64,000 bases of DNA from Lentzea kentuckyensis (lineage in GTDB: Bacteria; Actinomycetota; Actinomycetes; Mycobacteriales; Pseudonocardiaceae), in contig NZ_MUYM01000015.1 of the NCBI RefSeq assembly GCF_002150765.1, positions 62,001-126,000 on the forward strand. The letters run 5' to 3'. This document shows, piece after piece, positions 25,952 through 36,549 of the stretch. A program made the position numbers and the translations under genes. Position 1 is the stretch's first letter; each line of letters begins with the position of its first letter. The notes under the pieces were generated by a model, which was given only the letters and a program-made list of their open reading frames with translations, was not told where the DNA came from and made no database searches.

Positions 25952-27390
25952 TTGTCGGAGTCCTTTCGCGCGAACCAGTTCTGGGCTTGGGGCTTGAGGT
26001 TCTGGTAGACGTGCTTGGGCTCCGTGTACTCGTGCAGGCCCGCGGTGCCGAGCTCGCGGCCGACGCCACTGCGCTTGAAACCGCCCCACTCGGCCTGCGG
26101 CAGGTACGGGCCGAACTCGTTGATCCAGACCGTGCCGTGCCGGAGCTTCTTCACGACGCGCTGGGCCTTGTCGAGGTCCTGGGTCCAGACGCCGCCCGCG
26201 AGGCCGTACTCGGTGTCGTTGCCGAGCCTGATCGCGTCTTCCTCGGTCTCGAAGCGCTCGGCGGTGATGATCGGGCCGAACGTCTCGTCCCGCACCAGCT
26301 TCATGTCCCTGGTGCAGTCCGCGTAGACCGTGGGGCGGAAGAAGAAACCGTTCTGCAGCTCGGGTTCGTCCGGTCGCTTGCCGCCCGCCTTGAGGGTCGC
26401 GCCCTCCTGCTCGGCGATCTCGACGTAGCTCTCGACCTTGGCGCGGTGCTCGGCGCTCACCAGTGGTCCGGACTCGGTGTCCTCGTCGAAACCGTTGCCC
26501 AGCTTGATGAGGTCCGCCCTGCGCGCGACCTCGTTGACGAAGTCGTCGTAGATGCTCGACTGCACGATGAGCCTCGTGCCGGACGAGCACACCTGGCCGG
26601 CGTGGAAGAACGCCGCCGTGAGCGCGTAGTCGACGGCGGTGTCGAAGTCGGTGTCGGCGAAGACGATGTTCGGGTTCTTGCCGCCGAGTTCGAGAGCGAC
26701 CTTCTTCACGGTCTTCGCCGCCGACGCCATGATCCGCTGGCCGGTGGCGAGGCTGCCGGTGAACGAGATCAGGTCGACGTCGGGGTGCTCGCTCAGCGGC
26801 GCGCCCACCTCGGGGCCGGTGCCGAGGACGAGGTTCGCGACGCCGTCGGGCAGGCCGGCCTCCTGCAGCAGTTCGAACAGCTTGATCGTGCTGAGCGGGG
26901 TGATCTCGCTCGGCTTGGCCACCAGCGTGTTGCCGGCGAGCAGGGCCGGGGCGATCTTCCAGGACACCTGCAGCAGCGGGTAGTTCCAGGGCGCGATCAT
27001 GCCGCAGACGCCGACCGGTTCGTAGTCGATCCGGCTGATGACGTCCGCCGGCACGCCCTGGATGATCTTCGGGTGCAGCAGCCCGGCGAGGTTGCCGTAG
27101 TAGCGGAACACGGAGACGACGTCGTCCACGTCGATACGGCTCTCGACCAGCGTCTTGCCGGTGTCGAGCGTCTCGGTGCGGGCGATCTCCTCCTTGTCGC
27201 GTTCCAGCAGGTCCGCGACGCGGTTCAGAACGGCGGCGCGGTGCTCGGGCGCCGCGTGTTGCCAGTCGCCGTGGTCGAAGGCGTGGCGCGCTCTCGCGAT
27301 CGCGGCGATCGCCTGTTCGCGGGTTTGGTCCTCGAGCTCGGTGAGAACACTCTGGTCGAACGGGTTGATGATCTGCCGCACCGGCGACAC
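25948..27390 (-). CDS. betB: betaine-aldehyde dehydrogenase
   Basis: 480 residues. GTG 27390 is preferred to GTG 27426 because GGGAGG sits 5 nt upstream. Aldehyde dehydrogenase landmarks: APWNYPLL, KPSEITP, FTGSLATG, the catalytic Glu in ALELGGKNP and Cys in FFHAGQVCSSGTRL. The context (choline dehydrogenase, betaine-demethylating genes) points to oxidation of betaine aldehyde to glycine betaine. Its 3' end overlaps betA. Confidence 0.9.
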   Translation of the reverse strand: MSPVRQIINPFDQSVLTELEDQTREQAIAAIARARHAFDHGDWQHAAPEHRAAVLNRVADLLERDKEEIARTETLDTGKTLVESRIDVDDVVSVFRYYGNLAGLLHPKIIQGVPADVISRIDYEPVGVCGMIAPWNYPLLQVSWKIAPALLAGNTLVAKPSEITPLSTIKLFELLQEAGLPDGVANLVLGTGPEVGAPLSEHPDVDLISFTGSLATGQRIMASAAKTVKKVALELGGKNPNIVFADTDFDTAVDYALTAAFFHAGQVCSSGTRLIVQSSIYDDFVNEVARRADLIKLGNGFDEDTESGPLVSAEHRAKVESYVEIAEQEGATLKAGGKRPDEPELQNGFFFRPTVYADCTRDMKLVRDETFGPIITAERFETEEDAIRLGNDTEYGLAGGVWTQDLDKAQRVVKKLRHGTVWINEFGPYLPQAEWGGFKRSGVGRELGTAGLHEYTEPKHVYQNLKPQAQNWFARKDSDK

Positions 27391-27409
27391 GGACGCCTCC
27401 CTGTTTCGT

Positions 27410-27426
27410 GTGTCCACGAAGGACAC
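27410..27426. promoter_or_regulatory. dyad upstream of betB
   Basis: GTGTCC-ACGAA-GGACAC, a perfect 6-bp dyad, lies 20 nt upstream of the betB start, in the 82-nt gap after the ferredoxin reductase. It may be an operator for an internal promoter. It does not resemble the 36-bp element found at the other two promoters of the locus. Confidence 0.35.
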
Positions 27427-27472
27427 TGGGGTGTAGCCGGTCGCCGGTGGCGATAAACCGTGACGACCGTCT

Positions 27473-28576
27473 CTACTTCAAATTCCTGCGCAGTCGGGTG
27501 AAAAGCCGAGCATTGCTCATGGCCACAATGCCGACGACGTCTTCCGGATTGTCACCGTCTCGATAGGTCGCCACGAACTTACGGTCCTCGATGGACCCAT
27601 CTTCGACGCGAACGTCGTTCGTCGCCCGTCCGATGAACTGGATTCGCACGCCGTACTGATCTGACCAGACGTAGCCGCCGTTGGTGTGCGTCGCGACGGT
27701 CTCGCCCGCGAGCAGGTTGCGGGTGGCGATCTGTGCCTGTTCGGTCGCGGACGTCCAGTGCTCGGCGCGATGCCCGGCGCAGTTCGCGACATCGCCGACC
27801 GCGACGACGTTCTTCAGGTTGGTCACGCCGCCCGCGTCGCACACGACGCCGTTGTCGACCTTGACGGGTCCGCCGGCGAGCCAGTCCGTCGCCGGACGCG
27901 TGCCGATGCCCGCGACGACGACGTCGGCGTTGACGACACGGCCGTCCGCGAGGTTGATTCCGCCGTCAACGTTGACTGAATCAACGTTGACTCCCGTGAT
28001 CAACGTTGATCCGTGGTCGCCGTGCAGATGTCCACATGCTGTGCCCATCTCGGCGCCCAGAACGCGCGTGAGAGGCGTGGGGAGAGCCTCGACGACCGTG
28101 ACGTCCTTGCCCAGCGCACGTGCGCTGGAGGCGATCTCGGCGCCGATGAAGCCCGCGCCGATGACACCGACGTGCTGTGCGCTGCCGATCGCCTCGCGGA
28201 GCTTGATCGCGTCGTCGAGCGTGCGCAGGACGTGTGTATTGGAGATCGTCCGCGGTATACCGCCGGTCGCGATGACGAAGCCGTCGGCCTCGACCGTGGT
28301 GCCGTCGCTGAGCGCGAGTTCCTGGGGAGAGAGCAGCCCGGTGGCCTGGACACCAAGGCGCCAGTCCGCGTCGAGCGCGTCGAGGTCTTCCTGGTCCGCG
28401 AGCGGCACCGCCTCGACCTTGCCGAGGAGGAAGTCCTTCGAGAGAGGAGGCCGGTCGTAGGGGAGATGGATCTCGTCTCCCACGATGACGAGCCGTCCGT
28501 CGAACCCCTGCTGGCGCAGTGCCTGCGCCGACCTCAAACCGGCGAGTGATGCGCCGATGATCGCGATCGTCCTCAC
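27473..28576 (-). CDS. FAD-dependent ferredoxin reductase (Rieske oxygenase electron supply)
   Basis: 367 residues from GTG 28576, overlapping the Rieske ferredoxin stop by 4 nt. Two nucleotide motifs are visible: FAD GASLAGLRSAQAL at the N-terminus and NAD GAGFIGAEIASSA near residue 145, with VVAVGDVAN completing FAD binding. This is the BphA4/ThcD class that passes NAD(P)H electrons to a Rieske ferredoxin. It should serve the oxygenase at 32398-33510. Confidence 0.9.
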   Translation of the reverse strand: MRTIAIIGASLAGLRSAQALRQQGFDGRLVIVGDEIHLPYDRPPLSKDFLLGKVEAVPLADQEDLDALDADWRLGVQATGLLSPQELALSDGTTVEADGFVIATGGIPRTISNTHVLRTLDDAIKLREAIGSAQHVGVIGAGFIGAEIASSARALGKDVTVVEALPTPLTRVLGAEMGTACGHLHGDHGSTLITGVNVDSVNVDGGINLADGRVVNADVVVAGIGTRPATDWLAGGPVKVDNGVVCDAGGVTNLKNVVAVGDVANCAGHRAEHWTSATEQAQIATRNLLAGETVATHTNGGYVWSDQYGVRIQFIGRATNDVRVEDGSIEDRKFVATYRDGDNPEDVVGIVAMSNARLFTRLRRNLK

Positions 28577-28893
28577 GCCACGTCCCTGTTCACTTCGACA
28601 TCGACATAGACCACTCCATCTTTCACAAAGACGGGATAGGTCTTCACCGGTCTTTTGGCGGGCAGACAAGACGGCTCGCCGGTGCGAAGGTCGAAGCTCG
28701 CGGCGTGCAGCGGGCACTCCACGAAGCAGCCCTCCAGCCATCCCTCGCTCAGGGAGGCGTCCTGGTGGGTGCAGGTGTCGTCGATGGCGTACAGCACGCC
28801 GTCGGCGTTGAAGACCGCGATCGGCGCATGAGGGCCGACGATGCGCACCGCCTCTCCTGGGGGCAGGTCCATGAGAGCGCAGGCGCGGATCAT
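28573..28893 (-). CDS. Rieske [2Fe-2S] ferredoxin
   Basis: 106 residues from ATG 28893 with GGAGG 6 nt upstream; the longer open frame runs through the operator. Cluster ligands are CTHQ and CPLH, spaced as in Rieske domains. Stand-alone Rieske ferredoxins of the BphF type carry electrons from a reductase to an oxygenase. It is the first gene of the minus-strand arm and is divergent from the IclR gene. Confidence 0.92.
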   Translation of the reverse strand: MIRACALMDLPPGEAVRIVGPHAPIAVFNADGVLYAIDDTCTHQDASLSEGWLEGCFVECPLHAASFDLRTGEPSCLPAKRPVKTYPVFVKDGVVYVDVEVNRDVA

Positions 28894-28904
28894 CGTCGGC
28901 CTCC

Positions 28905-28940
28905 GTTGCGTTGAGCGGCACGCGTTCCGAATGACGCAAC
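28905..28940 (-). promoter_or_regulatory. 36-bp IclR-type operator, copy 1, with promoter
   Basis: Read on the minus strand the element begins GTTGCGTCATT, continues CGGAACGCGTGCCG and ends CGCAAC. Copy 2 (29943-29978) matches it at 24 of 36 positions. It directly abuts a -10 CATTGT (28941-28946), with -35 TTGACG at 28966-28971, and stops 11 nt before the Rieske ferredoxin ATG. Repression by blocking the promoter start region is implied. Confidence 0.65.
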
Positions 28941-29013
28941 ACAATGTGCGGCTCCAACGACGCGCCGTCAAGAGTTCGAGCGGGTTGTTTTGCCTGCCGG
29001 TTACTGTTGCGCG

Positions 29014-29784
29014 ATGAGCAACTCCGACTCGGCAGCTCAGGTGCAGTCCGTCGACAGAGCCATCAGCGTGCTGGAACTACTCGCCCAAGGCGAGGCCGGC
29101 ATCACCGAAATCGCTGGTGAGCTGGGTGTGCACAAGTCCACGGTGTCCAGACTCGTCTCCGTGCTGGAGGCGCGGGGCCTGGTCGAGCAGCTCGGGGAAA
29201 GAGGCAAGTACGCCATCGGTTTCGGGGTCGTCCGGCTCGCCGGTGCCGCCACCGGCCGCATGGACCTGACCAAGCTCGGCCAGCCCGTCTGCCAGACCCT
29301 CGCCGACGAGTTCGGCGAAACCGTCAACATCGCCGTGCACGACGCCGGCGTCGCCATCAACATCACCCAGGCGCGCGGCTCCGCGGCCGTCTCCGCCGTG
29401 AACTGGATCGGCCAGCGCACGCCCCTGCACGCCACCTCGTCCGGCAAGGTCCTGCTCGCCCACCTGGACCTGGCCGAGCGAAAGCGCCTGGTCTCACTGC
29501 CGCTCGACTCGTACACCGAGAACACCGTCGTGGACGCCTCGCGGCTGCTGGCCGAACTGGAGGTCGTGGCCTCGCAGGGGTTCGCGGCGTGCTTCGAGGA
29601 GCTGGAGCTGGGGCTGCACGCGGTCGCCGTCCCGGTCCGCGGGCATCGAGGTGAGGTGGTCGCGGCGATGAGCGCTTCCGGTCCGTCGTACCGGTTGTCC
29701 CGGGAACGGGTCGAGCAGATCGTGCCGACGATGAAGGTCGCGGCCGCCGACCTCTCGGCGCAGCTCGGCTACTTCGCGGGCTAG
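29014..29784 (+). CDS. IclR-family regulator of the choline/betaine locus
   Basis: 256 residues from ATG 29014. The N-terminal winged helix (RAISVLELLAQGEAGITEIA, then HKSTVSRLVSVLEARGLV) precedes an IclR effector domain (HATSSGKVLLAHL, FAACFEELELGLHAVAVPV). It sits between the two arms of the catabolic locus and is divergent from the Rieske ferredoxin. It is the obvious candidate to bind the two 36-bp dyads. The effector could be betaine, dimethylglycine or sarcosine. Confidence 0.9.
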   Translation: MSNSDSAAQVQSVDRAISVLELLAQGEAGITEIAGELGVHKSTVSRLVSVLEARGLVEQLGERGKYAIGFGVVRLAGAATGRMDLTKLGQPVCQTLADEFGETVNIAVHDAGVAINITQARGSAAVSAVNWIGQRTPLHATSSGKVLLAHLDLAERKRLVSLPLDSYTENTVVDASRLLAELEVVASQGFAACFEELELGLHAVAVPVRGHRGEVVAAMSASGPSYRLSRERVEQIVPTMKVAAADLSAQLGYFAG

Positions 29785-29825
29785 CTGCCTATTCACCCAC
29801 AAGCACCCCACCAGCCCCATTTTTC

Positions 29826-29878
29826 GACACGCGGGGACCTTTCGTTTCCTTATGGGAAACGCGAGGCCCCCGCGTGCC
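29826..29878. terminator. 53-nt strong hairpin after the IclR gene
   Basis: Two 24-nt arms beginning GACACGCGGGGACC and (complement) GGCACGCGGGGGCC surround a TTAT-type loop; about 20 of 24 positions pair. It lies 41 nt after the IclR stop and 36 nt before the next -35 box. It insulates the regulator gene from the following operon. Confidence 0.65.
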
Positions 29879-29913
29879 GACTGGCAGCAGGGGGGTGGCG
29901 GCCGAACGCGGTA

Positions 29914-32359
<2,446 letters not shown>

Positions 32360-32397
32360 AACGCACTTTCCGACCCTGCTCGACTGAGAGGCGGCGC

Positions 32398-33510
32398 ATG
32401 ACCGGCAGCCTGATCTCCACCCTCGAGGGCCGCTACTACACCGACCCCGCGATCTTCGCGCGGGAACAGGCGAACATCTTCGAGAAGATGTGGTTCTGCG
32501 CGGTGAAGTCGGGCGACCTCGCGGCCCCCGGCGACTTCCGCACCGTGCAGGTGGGGCGGGAAAGCGTGCTCATCGCGCGGGACCGCCACGGGCACCTCAA
32601 CGCGTTCCTCAACGTCTGCCGGCACCGCGGCGCGCGCATCTGCGTCGACGAGGCGGGCAGCGTGAAGCGCGCGTTCCAGTGCCCGTACCACGCGTGGACC
32701 TACGCGTTGGACGGCAAGCTGATCGCCGCGCCGAACCTCACCTCGATGCCGGACGTCGACCGCGTCGAGTACGGGCTGACGAAAGTGCACCTGCGCGAAT
32801 GGCTCGGCTACGCCTGGGTGAACCTCGCCGACGATCCGCCCAGTTTCGAGGACGACGTGCTGAGCGCCGTGACGGAACGCCTCGGCTCGCTGGAGGGCAT
32901 CGACGGCTACGAGATCGACCAGTTGTCCGTGGGCAAACGAATCGTCTACGACGTCAAAGCCAACTGGAAGCTGATCATCGAGAACTTCATGGAGTGCTAC
33001 CACTGCGCGACGATCCACCCCGAGCTCACGGAGGTGCTGCCCGAGTTCGCCGACGGCTACGCGGCGCAGTACTACGTCGGGCACGGCGCGGAGTTCGGTG
33101 ACGACATCCAGGGATTCACCGTCGACGGCAGCGAGGGCTTCGAAAAACTTGCGTCGCTGGAAGAGGAGAGAGACAGGAAGTACTACGCCATCACCGTCAA
33201 GCCGCAGGTTTTCATCAACCTCGTGCCGGACCACGTGATCCTGCACCGCATGTACCCGGTGGCGGTCGACCGGACCGTCGTCGAGTGCGATTGGTTGTAT
33301 GCAAAGGAAGTGGTCGACACCGGGCGTGACGTCACTCGCTCGGTCGAGCTGTTCCACCGGGTGAACGAGCAGGATTTCGAAGCCTGTGAGCGTTGCCAGC
33401 CGGCAATGGCCTCGCGTGCCTACGCGCGCGGCGGAGTGCTGGTGCCCTCAGAGCATCACATCGGCGGGTTCCACGCGTGGCTCGTCCAGAAACTGGAATC
33501 AGCCGACTAG
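32398..33510 (+). CDS. Rieske oxygenase alpha subunit, probable glycine betaine demethylase
   Basis: 370 residues from ATG 32398 with GAGAGG upstream. Rieske ligands: CRHRG and CPYHAW. The mononuclear iron site is in NFMECYHCATIHPEL (His, His), with Asp bridging. The length and the ECYHCATIHP motif match GbcA-type enzymes that demethylate glycine betaine. Electron supply is encoded by the divergent arm (27473-28893). The operon ends with the hairpin at 33521-33556. Confidence 0.88.
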   Translation: MTGSLISTLEGRYYTDPAIFAREQANIFEKMWFCAVKSGDLAAPGDFRTVQVGRESVLIARDRHGHLNAFLNVCRHRGARICVDEAGSVKRAFQCPYHAWTYALDGKLIAAPNLTSMPDVDRVEYGLTKVHLREWLGYAWVNLADDPPSFEDDVLSAVTERLGSLEGIDGYEIDQLSVGKRIVYDVKANWKLIIENFMECYHCATIHPELTEVLPEFADGYAAQYYVGHGAEFGDDIQGFTVDGSEGFEKLASLEEERDRKYYAITVKPQVFINLVPDHVILHRMYPVAVDRTVVECDWLYAKEVVDTGRDVTRSVELFHRVNEQDFEACERCQPAMASRAYARGGVLVPSEHHIGGFHAWLVQKLESAD

Positions 33511-33520
33511 GGGATCGACG

Positions 33521-33556
33521 CATCACCCGTGCACGCGAAAGCTTGCACGGGTGATG
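33521..33556 (+). terminator. 13-bp perfect hairpin overlapping the next start codon
   Basis: CATCACCCGTGCA (33521-33533) pairs perfectly with TGCACGGGTGATG (33544-33556) across a 10-nt loop. It is 11 nt past the Rieske oxygenase stop. Its 3' arm ends with the ATG (33554-33556) of the following small gene, so it could both end the operon and hide that start codon. Confidence 0.6.
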
Positions 33557-33802
33557 GAGCAGACGGACTTCTTGCTCCCGGACGGGGAGCACGATCTCCT
33601 CCGCCGTATCCGGCAACTGGCCGAGCGAGCGGAACGGACGGCGCACAACCGGTCCAACTTCGTGGGACCACCGCCGTCGCAGGAACACCTGGACATTCTC
33701 GCGGAGATCAGAATGCTCTCCGAGGAGATGACCACAGGAAGACGGGCCGAGGCGTTGCCCCGGCCCGCCAGACCCGCTGATGACCTGATTCCGAACGGAT
33801 GA
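33554..33802 (+). CDS. 82-residue helical protein, unknown
   Basis: ATG 33554 opens a frame of 82 residues: EHDLLRRIRQLAERAERTAHN, a disordered NFVGPPPS, then EHLDILAEIRMLSEEM and a Pro/Ala tail. Its codon and residue use look like a real protein, unlike the surrounding shadows. There is no clear ribosome-binding site, and the start lies inside a hairpin. It converges with SecA2. I recognise no family. Confidence 0.55.
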   Translation: MEQTDFLLPDGEHDLLRRIRQLAERAERTAHNRSNFVGPPPSQEHLDILAEIRMLSEEMTTGRRAEALPRPARPADDLIPNG

Positions 33803-33805
33803 CGG

Positions 33806-36094
33806 TCAGCGGCGCTGGCCGCGCACCATCTTGACGAGACCCTTCATCGTCTCTTCCAGTCCGGAGCCGAACGGGTTGTCGTGCACCAGGTACGTCCACG
33901 TCGAGCTCGGGCGCTTCACCCCGGCGTCGGTGAGGTCGAAGCCGTCGTCGGTGATCTTGGCGGCCTCGTACTTGTCGCCCGCCAGTTCCCACGACTCCGG
34001 CACGATCTTGTTGAACGCCGGGATGGCCTCGCGGTGGAACTCGTCCAGCGGGTTCTGCCGTGCCAGCGCGCGCAGGTGGATGCCCTCGCGCAGGTCCGAC
34101 AGGAACGTCAGGTGGTGCGTCCACAGATCGTCGAGGAAGAAGAGCGTGATCTTGCGGGCGGCCTCGCCGGCCACCTCGTCGGACACGCCTTCCTTCTTGC
34201 CGAGCTTCTCCAACGCCGCGTCCGTGCGCAGCACCACGTCGCGGTGCTGGAGCAGCAGCTGCCGCTGGTGCTCGATCAGCTTGTTGTAACGCCAGGTGTT
34301 GCGGTGGATCTCCAGGTTCACGCCCTCGGCCACGCGCTGCGCGTGCTCGAAGGTGTGCAGCAGGCCCTTGTCGTTGACCCGGCCGTCAGCGTCCACATCG
34401 GACGGATCCTCGGCGTCCGGCGCGTACTGGGTGATCAGCTCGTCCTGCATCGACGAGAAGAACACCGAGCCGCCGGGGTCGCCCTGACGTCCGGCACGGC
34501 CGCGCAGCTGGTCGTCCAGCCGTGACGACGAGTGCCGTCCGGTGCCGATCACGTACAGGCCGCCGAGCTCGGCGATCCGGTCGTGGTCCTCACCCTCGTG
34601 GCCACCGAGCCGGATGTCCGTACCGCGACCGGCCATCTGCGTGGACACGGTGATGCGCTGGTACGAACCGGCGTCGGCGATGATCGACGCTTCCTCGGCG
34701 TCGTTCTTCGCGTTCAGCACGACGCACTCGAGCCCGGCCTCGCGCAACTTGGAGGAGATCCGCTCGGACTCCGCGACGTCGAGCGTGCCGACGAGGATCG
34801 GCCGCCCGCTCTCGTGGGCGGTCTTGATCTCCTCGACGATCGCCTCTTCCTTCTGCTCCAGCGTCGCGTAGAGGCGGAAGTGCTCGTCCTCGCGGATGTT
34901 CTCCTTGTTCGGCGGGATCACGAGCACCTCGAGCTCGTAGAACTCGCGCAGGGTCTCCGCGACGGCGACCGCGGTACCGGTCATGCCACAGCGCGTCGGG
35001 TACCGCCCGAGCAGCGCCTGGACCGTCATCGAGTCGAGGATCTCGCCAGACTCGGTCGTCTGGACGTTCTCCTTGGCCTCGACCGCGGCCTGCAGACCGT
35101 CCGGCCACCGCTGCAGCTTCGCGATGCGGCCGCGCGAGTCGTTGATCAGGTGCACCTTGCCGTCGCGCACGATGTAGTCGACGTCGCGGTGCAGCAGCAC
35201 CTGCGCGTGCAGTGCGACGTTCACCTTCGACAGCGTGGAGGTGACGTGCTCCTGCGAGTAGAGATCGATCTCGCCGAGCGCGCGCTCAACGGCCTCGGAG
35301 CCCGCGCCGGTGAGGAAGACGTTGCGCTCTTCGTCGTCGATCTCGTAGTGCAGGTTCTGCCGCAGGCGCTTCACCAGGTCCGCGATGACGGGGTCGGCCG
35401 CCTCCGCACTGGTCGAGCCGGCCAGCACGAGCGGCACGCGGGCCTCGTCGACGAGCACCGAGTCGGCCTCGTCGATCAGCGCGACCTCCTGCTCGGGCAC
35501 GATCAGGTCCTCGGGCCGCGTGGCGATCCGGTCGCGCAGGATGTCGAACCCGATCTCGCTGACCGGCGCGTACGTGACCTCGCACTGGTAGGCCTCGCGG
35601 CGCTCCTCGGCCTTCGAGCTGCCGTTGATCCAGCCCACGGTGACGCCGAGCAGCCGGTACAGCGGCCCCATCCACTCCGCGTCGCGCTGGGCGAGGTAGT
35701 CGTTGACGCTGACGACGTGGACGCGCCTGCCCTTGATCGCGAACCCGGCCGCGGCCATGGCACCCGCGAGCGTCTTGCCCTCACCGGTGGCCATCTCGAC
35801 GACCAGCCCGCTGAGCATGCCCAGCGCACCCAGCACCTGCACGTCGAACGGCCGCTGCCCGATGGCGCGCTCGGCGGCCTCACGCGTGAGGGCCACCAGC
35901 TCGGTGTCGTCGTCGCTCTCTTCGCGCAGCTTCGCGGCGTGTGCGGTCAGCTCCTCGTCGCTGAACGCTTTGAACGCGTCAGCGTGTTTCTCCACGTCCT
36001 TGAGCAGTGCCTGGAACGGGGCGAGGTCGACTGAGCCCGGTTTCTGCGCGAACCTGCGCATCCGCTGCTTGAAGCGCGCCATGAGAGTGGTCAC
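33806..36094 (-). CDS. secA2: accessory Sec translocase ATPase SecA2
   Basis: 762 residues, shorter than SecA1 (about 900+) and without its C-terminal zinc tail. Motifs: Walker A MATGEGKTLAGAM, DEAD-type LIDEADSVLVDEAR, GMTGTAV, TVSTQMAGRGTDI and DQLRGRAGRQGDPG. These are standard SecA, and length plus the missing tail identify the SecA2 paralogue that exports a subset of proteins in actinobacteria. Start GTG 36094, or ATG 36082 (MARFKQRMRRF). Confidence 0.93.
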   Translation of the reverse strand: MTTLMARFKQRMRRFAQKPGSVDLAPFQALLKDVEKHADAFKAFSDEELTAHAAKLREESDDDTELVALTREAAERAIGQRPFDVQVLGALGMLSGLVVEMATGEGKTLAGAMAAAGFAIKGRRVHVVSVNDYLAQRDAEWMGPLYRLLGVTVGWINGSSKAEERREAYQCEVTYAPVSEIGFDILRDRIATRPEDLIVPEQEVALIDEADSVLVDEARVPLVLAGSTSAEAADPVIADLVKRLRQNLHYEIDDEERNVFLTGAGSEAVERALGEIDLYSQEHVTSTLSKVNVALHAQVLLHRDVDYIVRDGKVHLINDSRGRIAKLQRWPDGLQAAVEAKENVQTTESGEILDSMTVQALLGRYPTRCGMTGTAVAVAETLREFYELEVLVIPPNKENIREDEHFRLYATLEQKEEAIVEEIKTAHESGRPILVGTLDVAESERISSKLREAGLECVVLNAKNDAEEASIIADAGSYQRITVSTQMAGRGTDIRLGGHEGEDHDRIAELGGLYVIGTGRHSSSRLDDQLRGRAGRQGDPGGSVFFSSMQDELITQYAPDAEDPSDVDADGRVNDKGLLHTFEHAQRVAEGVNLEIHRNTWRYNKLIEHQRQLLLQHRDVVLRTDAALEKLGKKEGVSDEVAGEAARKITLFFLDDLWTHHLTFLSDLREGIHLRALARQNPLDEFHREAIPAFNKIVPESWELAGDKYEAAKITDDGFDLTDAGVKRPSSTWTYLVHDNPFGSGLEETMKGLVKMVRGQRR

Positions 36095-36172
36095 GACGCA
36101 GCAACGTACGGCATCGGCCGCAGGTTCCGCAGAGGTCTTGACAGTGAAGCTCGTTTTGTCCGGTTCAGCCGG

Positions 36173-36478
36173 TCAGCCGCGGAGCTTGCACTTCACCCGT
36201 GCCTGGTAACCGGCGATGTGGCCGGGCTCCATCTCGTCCGGATCGGTCCGGCGGACCTCGTAGACGCCGCTGCTCACGACCTGGATGTGGGCCGCGTGGC
36301 AGCGCCTCTCGAAGCCGTCCCTGTCTCGGAACGCCATGCCTGCCAGCTTGACCGGGCGGACGGGGCCGACGAATTCCCGGTCGTTCACCGCGGAAGCGGG
36401 TGCCGTCAGGCTCAGCATCGTCGCCGCCAGCACGCCGGCGGCGACGACACCGCTCAAGAAGGTGTTCTTGGAGTTCAT
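36173..36478 (-). CDS. small secreted protein with two cysteines, unknown
   Basis: 101 residues from ATG 36478. A Sec signal peptide is clear: NSKN, a hydrophobic stretch (VVAAGVLAATMLSLT), and a likely cut after APASA. The mature part is about 70 basic residues with Cys in ERRCHAAH and VKCKLRG. It lies behind the transporter gene but after a hairpin. Family not recognised. Confidence 0.8.
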   Translation of the reverse strand: MNSKNTFLSGVVAAGVLAATMLSLTAPASAVNDREFVGPVRPVKLAGMAFRDRDGFERRCHAAHIQVVSSGVYEVRRTDPDEMEPGHIAGYQARVKCKLRG

Positions 36479-36499
36479 GCCGCCACTGTCGGGCAGCTC

Positions 36500-36537
36500 G
36501 GGTGACGGTGCACGCCGAGATCGAGGCGTGGTCACCC
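36500..36537 (-). terminator. bulged hairpin after the MHS transporter
   Basis: GGGTGAC and CACGCC (36500-36506, 36511-36516) pair with GGCGTGGTCACCC (36525-36537), leaving a 4-nt bulge. It is 12 nt past the transporter stop and 21 nt before the small secreted protein's start. It probably ends the carboxylase-transporter transcript. Confidence 0.5.
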
Positions 36538-36549
36538 GTTCAGGGAGTG

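Noticed and set aside
25952..26590. N-terminal extension of the betA frame by about 213 residues
   Set aside because: It lies wholly inside betB in another frame and reads as low-complexity Arg/Gly sequence; the GTGA overlap gives a clean start at 25951.
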